Positions 14,901 to 26,900 of a stretch of 64,000 bases of DNA are shown in pieces. The first letter of the stretch is position 1. The number at the start of each line of letters is the position of its first letter. The DNA is taken from NCBI RefSeq assembly GCF_040954645.1, contig NC_092809.1, positions 130,189,914 to 130,253,913 of the forward strand, written 5' to 3'. A model generated the notes under the pieces. It searched no databases. It worked only from the letters and a program-made list of their open reading frames with translations, and was not told the origin of the DNA. This DNA is from Diabrotica undecimpunctata. Taxonomy: Eukaryota > Arthropoda > Insecta > Coleoptera > Chrysomelidae. The position numbers and the translations under genes were made by a program.

Positions 14901-17900
14901 TTTATGCGTCGAGGCATGCTTGATATAAAATGTTCAACAAAAGCTTGCGAAATATTCTCCCATTCTTCAATAACGGCCTCAACGAGTTGGATGTGATTGG
15001 CAATAGGGGGTCTACGACTTTGAATCTTTTTTTTGAAATAGTCATATAGATGCTCTATAGGATTCATGTCCGGACTGTTAGGTGGCCACTCTAATAATGG
15101 AATATCAACATCATTTAGGTAGCCAATAACCTGTCGAGCCACATGAGGACGAGCGTTGTCTTGCATGACTAAAAAATTAGGTCCAAGAAACGGAGCAAAA
15201 GGCATTACATGTTCGACAATAATGTTGTCTAAGTAATAATGGGCATTCATAGACCTCGTACGTATGGGGACCAACTCTGTACGAGCTTCAAAACAAATTC
15301 CTTCCCAAAACATTTTAGAGCCACCACCAAAAGGTACTTTAGGAGAGATATTGCAGCTGGCAAACCTTTCTCCTCGCCTTCGCCAGACACGCTCACGACT
15401 ATCTGGAGCTTTTAGGCTTACTAGTCTCATTAAAGAAAAGAACTCGTTTCCAATCATCGATGGTCCAATTTTGATGCAATCTTGCAAAATTCAGTCTCTG
15501 AACCCTGTGTTCTCTGGTAAGCAATGGTTTTTTGGTCGGTTTCCTGTTGCTCAATTCTGCTTCATGTAAAGGTCTTCTAACTATTCGAGACGATATCGCG
15601 ACATTTCGAACATCTGCTAGTTCACTTTTCAACAAATTTCTGGTGACTCTCCTATCTTAGAGAGCACGTTGTCTCAAAAAACGATCATCAATTTGATTAG
15701 TGCAACGTTTTCGCCCTTGCCCTGGTCTTCGATGGTACGACCCTGTTTCATTATATTGCTTCACCTTGCGACTGATACTAGAATGGTGTCTTCCTAACAA
15801 ACCTGCAACGTATCGCATTGAATATCCTTCATCTAGGAAAGTCGATGCTCGCACTGCCTCCTCCATTGGCAAATTTCTTTGACAGTTCATTTTTGTATTT
15901 GATTTTTATACAAATGAACTTCCAAACATGCATGTGATGAAAAATATCACAATAAAAAGCTTGTTTCTTACAAGCACTTTGCTTTAATCGGCACTTTTTA
16001 TGAAAAGTTTAACTCACTTTTAGACTAAAACGAAGTTTAATACAAATTATTGCTAAAACAAGACTATTGTTAGATTACATAACAACTGTCACTGCCAAAC
16101 AAGGTCCATAGGCAACTTGTCGTACAGTAAATTATCAATAAATAAAGATTATTGAGAAAAAATGTGAGTGGTGCGTTAATTTTGTCCAGGAGTTTATATT
16201 GAATTTAATTGAATTTAACTATATTTAAAAATTTGTGAACATCCCTATTCAAAGTTGAACGTACGACTATGAATTATGTTCCTAAAATAGTATGTGTATT
16301 TTGTATTTTTTTGGATGCAGCTTCGATCATACTGCAGCCAATTGGTTTATTGTATATTTTCCATTCGGTTTAAGGATTTTGATGTTAACGACTACTTAGG
16401 TACCCGAAACCGAAGGCTTTACGTACTCTTCGAAATACAGTTATGGCTCAGTTAAATCGGACTTCGTTATATAATAACGGATAAGTGCCAAAAATAACAA
16501 TTCCAAAGAATAATGCCATCTTGCAATTAGGGTGTAAATCTTTGTATAAAAATGTTTTTCTGCAAAAAAGCACAATATTAGCGGTTTATAGAAACTGTAT
16601 CAAGCGGCATTTGTTATTATATTTTTTTAAGAAAAATCTCTATCAAATTAAGAGCCAAGTGGATTTTAAAGAATTAAAAACCTTTACAACGGAAATTATA
16701 ATGTTAAATCAAGTACCAATAATAGCACATATGATTTTTAACTATCTGTACCTACGCGTCCACTGATGGACATAGGTCAGCTCAGCTCTTTCTCAGCTCA
16801 GGTCGTCAATCCATCTAGTTGGGGAGCCGCCTCTGCTCCGCAGTGCTTGTGGTTTTGGCGTTTTCTCGACAATCATGTTGTCCATCAGTTGTCTGATAAT
16901 CTGGCGACGTGTCCTGTACAATTACGTTTTAGCGACGTGATTTTTTCGATAGCGCCTGTTGTTTTTGTTCTACAACGTATTTATTCATTTGGGATTCGGT
17001 CTCTCGGAGAGACATTCAACATTTTGCGCTCCATAGACCTTTAAGTCACGCAAATCTTGTTCACTACCTTTTTTGTGAGTGTTCATGTTTTCTCTTCATA
17101 AGTGAGTACAGGTAACACACACTCGTCCAATATTTTCCTTTTTAGGCATATGGGTAGGTCCGATTTAAATATATAGTTTAATTTACCAAACGCGCTACAC
17201 AGGCTGGTACTATGCGGTGTGGAAGCTCACATGTTTGGTTATCTCTGTCCAACCAAATTCTATGCATGAAGTGTGTATACGACGCAGTCTGCTCGCGACG
17301 ATTTAGCACTAGATTAGTTATTATTTGCATCTTTCTTATCTTAATCTTTCGACTGACCTCCAGAGAAGCGTAATATAATTTTTTTAACATTATTATTGCA
17401 TCATCTATACAATCCGTTATAAGGACAATGTCATCTGACAATCTCAAATGACTGAGCGTCATTTATGTTAATACCAAACTCGTTCAGATCTGCCTTTATA
17501 CAAGCATGTTCTAAAAATCTTGTCGTGAATAGCTTTGGAGAGACGGTGTCTTCTTGCTGTCAATGGTTTGTTGTATTCTGCAGACTTCTCTATCAGATTC
17601 TTTATCACTAGTAATTGGTCATTATCGCTATATTCCTATATAAATCCAGCTTATTGTCTGGGCCGATAGAAGTGTAACTTAGCTTCTAGTCATTTTTTTT
17701 GATAATTTTTGTGAAAAGCTTAAGGACGTTAATTTTTTTAAATCTGTTGTATCTCCTTTTTGTGTAATAAGACCATTGAGAACAGGTTTTTCCTTGGTAG
17801 ATGCACTTGGTGAAAAGTTTAGCTAAAGCCAGAATAATTTTATTTCCTCCTAATTTGATTGCCTTGATCACTACTCCATCATCGCCATGAGATTTTTTTG

Positions 17901-20900
17901 TTTTTATTTCGGACCTAGTGTTTTGTCTTCGTATGGTGTTATTTCTCGCATTTCTTTTGATCTCTGATTTGATATTTTGGGCACCGCATAATCTTTTCTT
18001 TTATTGATGCTCTTATACATTTCACGATAAAATGATTCGACAACCTTAAGGATTTCAGTTCTATCCGTAGTGATGTTTCCATCTTATTTTGGGGGAAATT
18101 TAACCTAGTTAAAGTAATTTCTATTTCATTTCCATTCCATATTTCCATTTCTAAGTCAAGAGAAGATCGCGTGTGTCCTTTGCGAGAATTTAAAAAAGTG
18201 TTGACTTTAACATCTTTATTAAACTATCTCAAATTAACTAAACTATATACCAAATTGTAAAGTATTATTATGTAATAATATGTATCTTACCGTCTGCGCA
18301 TGTCCCTTCGCTAATAACCCTTATTGGCTGATACAGATATATTTGTGTAAATAATAAAAAAATTCCAAAAAAGATATTTAACTACAACTATATAACATTG
18401 ACTGAAATAATTTATTTTTAAACATTAATGTTTGATCTTTCCGGTTCTCTATTTTTTGATAAATGTTTTTATTTTCCTAGGCAAATGAATTGATTATTCA
18501 AACAAATGAATCGTGTTGTCAGAGATTTTTTCTAAAGATGTGTCTCGATAACAAAATACCGATTTTATTCATTGGACCAACTGGAACTGGCAAATCAGCA
18601 GTGGTAATGGACTATATGTTGAATTTACCGAAGGAAAAATTTTTGCCCAATATTGTTAATTTCAGTGCTAGAACATCATCGACTTTGGTAAGTATTTTAT
18701 ATATTGTTATTCTCTTTACCTTTAACTTGCTACTGTTTATATAATTTTTTTCCAGGTCTCTTTATTCTTAAACTTCGTTCCTGACGTTTTTCCAAGTATT
18801 TCAATAGCAATATATCTAATGATACTGGCCATCTTCCTTAAAATTGTATTAGGACTTCCTTTCATGTCATTTTTTCTACTATTTTTACCCTAAATAGACT
18901 TTCTTTCTCATTCTTTAACATCCATCAATTGATTTTTTATGGTCCTTTCCGATATTTTTGTTTAGTTTCGCTTTTATTTCGATGTCCAGTACAAGCAACT
19001 AATGTTGTTAGCTTAATGTTTCATTAACTGTTAGTCTTGTAGTCCTTCAATCAATCAATCAATCAATATTCTTTATTTCATTTGACTTTTACAAGTATTG
19101 AAATGCGTCAAATACAACCTATAAATAAGTAAAAACTATAAGTACATAAAAGCAATTAACATAAAAACATACCTAATATAAATTATACACAAAAACATAC
19201 AAATTGTTAAAAGGATGCCTGCAAGTATTCCTCTAACGAATAGAAACTGTTTACCAGAAGTAAGTCCCTAACTGTTCTCCTAAATACATAAATATTTGAC
19301 TCTTTAACATAATTAGGTAATTTATTATATAAACGAACGCATGTTGGGTAAGGGCCCTTGCCCACAACGGTCAAGTGACGAACAGGGGTCACCAAATCAT
19401 TTCTGTGACGAAAATTGTAGCCACTCATTAAGGAAACATCATTTCTGCAAATAAAATTGCATCTATGTGACTTTACATAAACAACACAACTAAAAATATA
19501 CAGCGAAATTACAGTTAAAATATTTAATTGTTTAAAAACTGGTTTACAGAAATCCAAGCGCCTTCTAAACGTCATGGTACGAATAATTTTTTTTTTTTTT
19601 GAAGAACAAGCACCTCATTAATTCGCGAGCAATTTCCCCAACAAACTAAGCAGTATTGTAAAATTGACTGTACATGAGCAAAATAGTAAAGTTTTAAGAC
19701 ATCTAGGGAGACAAAATTCCTAAGTTGCCATAGAACATAACAGTGCACAGACAATCTTCCCACTACATAATCAACGTGAGAGCTCCAAGACAAATTAGAA
19801 TCCAGGTAAACACCTAACAACTTAGTGGAGTGGTACCACTGACCCATTGTCAAGTTTTACTAATGGACTCATCTGCATAGTAGAAGGTGAAAAGGTTACC
19901 ATATTGGTCTTTGATCCATTTATGATGATGATGATGATGATGATAGTGTGTTTGGCATGGAAACCAGTCCTTTTGCCACAGATTTTTAAATGATTTATGT
20001 TATGTTTATCAATTAAAAACTTGATTGTACTAAATTTATATTATATATCCGGATGCATATAAGTGATTACATATGAGTTCGTATATAGATTTCTGATTCA
20101 ATGACAGTAGGTGGGTTATGTTTACTGGAAGTTGCACATTACTTTTAACTAGGTTTTCATAAAACGTAGATGAGAGTGATTTGATCCATTTAAGATTAGG
20201 GCATTATTTAAATAGTAATGAGTCATACTTTTTACAAGACAGTTTGCTTTTTATACTATATGAAAAAAATTATTGGAATTTAGCGCAACTGTGGTATCGT
20301 CAGCAAATTGAGTAACATCCTGTAGTAACGAGTGTAGTCCTTACCATCATATATATTTTTTTGTCATGAAATAATCTATTAAGAAATATTTGTGAAAATT
20401 ATACTATATTAAAAAAATTAAAAAAGACAAACTAACACTCTTCTTTTTGATTAAAGTCTTTTATATTTACATTTAGACTCAGGAAATGGTAATGTCAAAA
20501 CTAGACAAAAGAAGACGTGGTGTTTTTGGTCCCTCAATGGGCAAACAATGCATATTATTCGTCGACGACGTAGGTATGCCGCAGAAAGAAACCTGGGGTG
20601 CTCAACCAGCGGTTGAACTGCTTCGTCAGTTTATCGATCATGGACATTGGTTCGAAAAAGATACATCAATGCTTTATCTTGTGGACATAGTAAGTATTTA
20701 CAATTTTCAGTAAACTATAATACTTCTACAAACAATTTAAAACTTTTAAAGCTATTTAATATTTCTTTCTTCCAGCTGTAATAGTTACGTAGAATTTTTA
20801 ACGAATCTGTGTCTGTATTGCAGTTATAAATCATTTACATTTTTAGTAGTTATTTATGTACTCTTTTTAGCTCTTCGTTGGTGCAATGGGAGTTCCAGGA

Positions 20901-23900
20901 GGTGGTAGAAATGAGGTCACTGATAGATTTTTAAGACACATGCAAATTTTTACCATTGACTCTTTTGACGACAATACTTTGAGCAAAATATACACGACGA
21001 TATTAGATTGGCACTTTGCTAAAGGCTACGTGGAACCAGTAGCAAGGCTTTCGAAGGTAGTTATGAACAAATATTTCCTAATTCAAGAAAGCAGCGTTTA
21101 AATACATTGATGGGGTTGTTACATGTTGAATAGATGAAAATGGCTTTAAAGGACCTAAATTTACGTTTTTATATTTGAAATATTCCAACATAGTTAACAC
21201 AAGTTGTTGTACTTGAGAATTAAATGGTTTACCAAGCATATTCTAAAAAGAAAACCCTTAAAAATATTTCATATCAATCCGTTGACGTGGTTTTAGTCAC
21301 ATTTAAATCTCTAGATGAATGTCAATCTAGAGGTTGGAATAAATATTACATTATTGTCATTACCTAACAAATACATCCTAAACCTAATAATTTAAACAAG
21401 AAAGTAACGGTTAATCATTATAACAGCTGTTTGTTAACAAATATGTATATTCGAAGTATAAAAAAGGATTGAATATTTAAATGACAGGAATATAATTTAT
21501 AAACACGCTACAAACGCTGTCAAAACAAAACTTCTGATTGCTAGTAGGTAGGTAAATCAATCACCGACCATCGTTCCATGACTATCTGTGTTCGATGTAT
21601 GCTATTGTATATGAACAGGCGGCTTACGTTCATCGCTTTAGTTAGGAAAGAAAAGTAATATAAACAATTATTTCGTGAATAATGTCATACTTGTGCAAAG
21701 ATCTGAAAGATGGACTGTATGTCTCTGTATACATCATTTATACTCGCTACGTATCCTATCCAGTTCCAGTTCCACTTTATTTATGGTATCTTTTCTGCGT
21801 CATACATTTTTGTTAGGGCTATATTTATAACAACATTTATCAACTATATATCTTACTCTTAATTTCGACAATATCGACCGATCAGTGGATCACTGAGTCA
21901 TATACTGATATTAGACCAATTTTGCAGTTTACCTTACTGCACAATTTGATAATTTAACACTTATTTTATCCAAATTCTCTGAGTCAAACGCTTTCTTATA
22001 GTCCACAAATATTGGTCCAGTGGTTTTTTGTATTGCACAGTTTTTTTCTAAGCGCTTTCATAACTAGTGTTGCTTTCTGAACATACGATGACCTTTATAT
22101 TACATATAAAGCCATCACAAAGGGAGGAGAATGTCTATGTTCAATCTAGAACTCGCAGGTTTTCTCCCTTTCGCATTAGGTGTATATATTAACATAGAAA
22201 ATAAAAGCAAAAGAGAACTATAATTATGAAACTCTATTTAAAAGTAAAATTAATAAAAACAAGTTATATATATACATAAAGATTATATAAATCATTAATA
22301 TTTACAAATTAAAATATGCGTAGTAAAGATAAAAAAGAAGTAGTTACTCATGACAACGATTGTTTTACAAAAGGTGAACAAATTAGCGTGAAAACACAGC
22401 TGTTGTGAAAACCAAATATTATGAGACGAATTCTGGATATCTATATCACACAAACTAAACCGCTTGTCTACAAAAGAAATCATGAGTATGCTAAAATATG
22501 ATACAGCAGGAACGACCAATGACTTTTACAGCTGACTGCCAGATAAATATCAATGTAACGCAAATAGGATGATTTTGTATATAAGATAAATAATGTTATA
22601 TTATAAACTATATATAGATACAAATAGTAAATACGTATTTAAATAAACGTCAAATGTTCTGATAAAGTTAAATTTAAATGTTCCAAATAAAGATTAACAT
22701 ATTTCTCGATTCCCGGCTCAGGATTCAATAGAGTTCATGAATTAACTTCTGCAACAATAATGCGTATACCAGTAAACTGGACTGGATATAGCAGAAAATA
22801 GATTTGGCAACAAATTGTGTAGGTTGAACTTTACCCCAATGGAATGATAGCACCAGCCGCTATCGAAAACGACGTCTTTTACGACATACAGGAACCACAA
22901 ATGTATTGATCATGTCGGAGCAGCCTCCACCTCTACTGAATGGAACGACTCTCCCTTTCGACTGACATTTGATTGGAGAGCGGGCCTCCACCCCTTACTA
23001 AGACGCGACCGTCTTGCTTGGTTGATGGAACTCGTCTCTTCGATGACTGAGCAGCCTACACCCCTACTGGATGAAACGATTCTCTGTTACAAACTTAAAA
23101 CTAACATCGGTTACTACTACTGCGGTTAGTTTCTTTTTTTGTTAGTTGAGTTTTTCCAATATGACGCTATGTGTTGCCGTTAATTACCAAAACGATCCGC
23201 AATTTTAATGAAAGACACACATTTCTCTATGCTTCATTGTTGATGCAATGTATAAATGAACAGTCCAATTAATTGCAACATTGTATATTAACCGTTTATG
23301 GTTCTGTGTTTTTGTATGGAAAATCTTGGCTAACTACTACTAGTACTAGTAAATAACCATTTGTTGTAATCCGATAACATATCCAATATAAAGCCTACTG
23401 CCATTCCTTACTGTCTGTCCTTATCCTGTTAGTGAGTTTCTTTTATGTTATCCTTCTTTATTTAAATATGTTTGGTTTACTGCAGATTTTTCTATGGTAT
23501 CTTTTAAGACATTTTATTATTTCCTTCAGGTCCTTCCATTATTTTCTTAAAATTCCTTCAGGTCTATGTTTCCCCCATATATTCTATGGATATGCCTATT
23601 TTCTTAGTTTACTTCTTGTCGCAAGCTTATCTATCTCACTGTTGACAATAGTGACACTTTTTCGGCTAACATCTTAAGAGTCGTACTTAATACTTAAGAG
23701 CTCTTGTTAACGAACGTTTTTTTCAACGGGTAACGGGCCGATGCTAAACGGGTACCCGTGTCGACGGTTCATAAATTTCAAGGGAAATGCGTCCGTTGAC
23801 AGTATCGAATCTCTGAAATATCGTCAGTTTTAAAGTAACAAGTGCACGCAATACATGTTATATCATGTTGTCGTCAAAGCAAAAAATTATACTAGCGTAT

Positions 23901-26900
23901 TATTTGTATAAAAAATGCAGAAGAAACGGGAGAAGCGTAAAAGAAAAATATGGATACATCCTATTTTGTTAGAAAGAGAAAAGTATGGTACTTTCCATAC
24001 ACTTTACGAAGAATTGAAAAAAGACGAAACAAAATTCTTCAATTACTTCCGAATGGGTCAAGAAACTTTCCGAAAATTGTTAGGAATAGTACATGATAAA
24101 TTAAAACGCTGATTAAATTAAATTAATACATGAGCTGTTTATTTTTATAGCTTTCCGTGGTTTTATCCCACAACACAGGTCGATTTTCTACCGCACTTAT
24201 TAAAATTTTCATATCAAAATCCATATTTTAGCGGCAACAAAGGAAGAAATTTATTGAAACAACGGATGCTCGCCCAACGCCGTTAACACACTTCCATAAA
24301 CTAAAAAGGTTCACTGAGGGTTCACGGTACCGGCCCGTCGAACGTCTTGCCGAGGGGGACTGGATACGTAGACGGTGAAAAGTTAACCAACGGGTTGGTT
24401 GCCGTTGCGTGAACAAACATTCATAAGAACCTGAAAGACACTGAGCAACGGCCGACGGGACGGTGTCAAAAACGACCCGTTGACCGTTGTCGTTAACAAG
24501 AGCTCTAATACGTACTAAAAACTTGTTTAATTTGTTTACTTTCCGAAAAGGTCTACGTAATACATAATGACGGTATTAGATTTTTGTTTCGATATAGGGC
24601 AGCGGCAAGCCGCTTATAAGTATTTCGACCTCTTTAGGTCTCCTCAGAGCGGCATAGCCACTGCTCTGAATCTGAAACAAAATCTATCCCGTCGTAGACC
24701 AATAGTTATCAAAATAACTATTTACGGGCGTAATTAATAACAAAAAGAAAAAAAGAGATTTCTATTTTTGTTATTAGATGGCTAGAGGGATATTAGTAAT
24801 TTATCAAGTTGTTTGCTTTACAAGTTTTAGAAGGTACAGTGGTAAAAATTTGAATTCGGTTTCGTTGGTAGAAATCGTATGATTTCTCTTTTTGTCTATG
24901 TAATACTTCCTTATTTATGTTTCTGTCCTTTCAGAATAATCTGAGCATCCGGCTTAGACACCACATTTCAAAAGCTTTAAGATTGATAATTAATCTAGCC
25001 TTTAATGTCCAGTTTTTCGCTTCGTACAATATAACAGACCAGCGTAATATTTAAAACATTTTAAAAGTCCCTTAAAATTACTATTATAGAATTACATGGT
25101 TTTATGTAAGCAAAACAACAATAATAACCAATAATTGTAGTTCAAAAACTTCCATTGCAATTAACTTGCAATAAAAAAACAACACAAAAACTTTCTTAGA
25201 TGTTTACCGAGATAAATTATCTACATATTATAACTACATATTTTAGTTTTGTTGTGCGGCTACATCAGAAGTATATAAAGAAGCGATACAGCAGTTTTTG
25301 CCAACACCTGCAAAATCACACTATACTTTTTCGCTACGAGACTTCTCCAGAGTCATTCTTGGACTTCTCCTCACACCTCCCCAACGGATGGACGATCCTG
25401 ACAAATTTATAAGACTCTGGATTCATGAAACGTACAGAGTATATCATGATCGACTCATTGATGATGATGATAGGTATGTTTTTATTAATAATTATCTAAA
25501 TTGTAATGTCAGTATTTAAAATTGTTAAATAATACAATTAAAACTGTAATTACAAAACTTCTCATATTAAAAAATCTCTAATAAAAATTATTTTTAGGAA
25601 AAAACTTTTTAATATTGTCAAAGAGGCATGCTATCAAGGATTTAGACAAAAATTCGACAAAGTATGCGCGGTGTTTGTTCCCGAAGACGAAATAATAGCA
25701 CCCCGCCATCTCAGAAACTTGTTTTATGGAAATTACATAAACCCAGACGCAGATCCTAAAATATATGATGAGGTACGTTGTCTATTAAAGTATAATTGGA
25801 ATACAATTTAAAAATTAAACCTGTAAGGGAGTTCTGCTTTGTAACATATTACAAAGCCGAAACATTTTGTTGATTCAAACTAATGTCAGTTTTAGTAAAA
25901 TATTTAAAAATGACATGAAGTATATTCCATCAGTAAATATTATGTAAATATGTCAGTAGTTTGAATTTAGCGGAAAAAATGAGGTAATAAAGATAGTTAA
26001 GTTGATCTTTGTTTAACGTAAAAGAGTTGTTAAAAACTCTGGAATTTTCTTATTAAATTATCTACTAGAGAAGCTATCAAATCTTCTACATGAAAAATAT
26101 CTAAAAAACTAAATCCGCAAAAACTATTAAACTAACACGAGGCAACAAGGACAAATCTGGAATATTTGTCCAATATCTATTAGTTTTCAGCCTCCTCAAT
26201 TTGATTACGACATTAAAGCTAGTCAAACGGTTTCAGGAATGACCTAGTAAGCTAACTCTACTATTTACAGTTATTGAAATAATACAAAATAATCTAAATA
26301 CCTCTAAATTTCCAGGTTTTAACCTAACTAATGGCAACGACCTTCCAGAAAAAACAATAAATTTCTAACATAGATATATAAACGCTATTTTAATATTGAA
26401 TAATTTCCTCTTTTTCCTCTTATGGTACCCTATTCAATTAATAAATGTTGTCGATTACTTTCACAACTTTCTCTATTTTCTACTGTTCTTCTAGTTCTTC
26501 ATTATTTAAATTCATCCAATGTCGTATATTTCGGACCCAAAAAAGTTTTTTTGATGAGACGACTTTTTGTAAAATTTGGAAAAATTTTTTTCAAGGGGGT
26601 ACCCTTGGATTTTTATCAAATTTCGTTAATTGGTTATATTGGCGTCAATTTTGGTCCTAGAGTCAAGCGAATGGACATTTTCTACATAAAATTGGCGCTC
26701 GTTCTTCTGCCATACTCAGAATTTTCCTACATCTAACGGTTCGTGAGAAAAATTTCCACTTGGATGTCTGTATTTGCTGAAAATTTCGTGAAAATTAAAA
26801 GTAAATATTTTGTTTGAAATTTGAATTATTTCGATTAAGGGTGACTTGCTGTTTAAAAAAAAAAAATAAACATGTGGCTAGAAATTATGCACCGTTTTGC

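Larger units (their letters stand above)
12111..16249. mobile_element. Long-inverted-repeat DNA element with a THAP-type finger start, invaded by Tc1
   Basis: The left arm (12111 to about 12545) recurs inverted at about 14245-14600 plus 16197-16249; the gap in the right arm is the Tc1 element. Arms start ATAGGGATGTTCAC and share GATGGAGGCTAGAAAAACGG and a CTCGCAGCGAG palindrome. Both arms include an ATGAAGCCAA start, so the repeat reaches into coding sequence. Without Tc1 the element is about 2.55 kb. No flanking duplication was found, so the superfamily is open; THAP fingers occur in P and Kolobok transposases (known). Confidence 0.72.
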
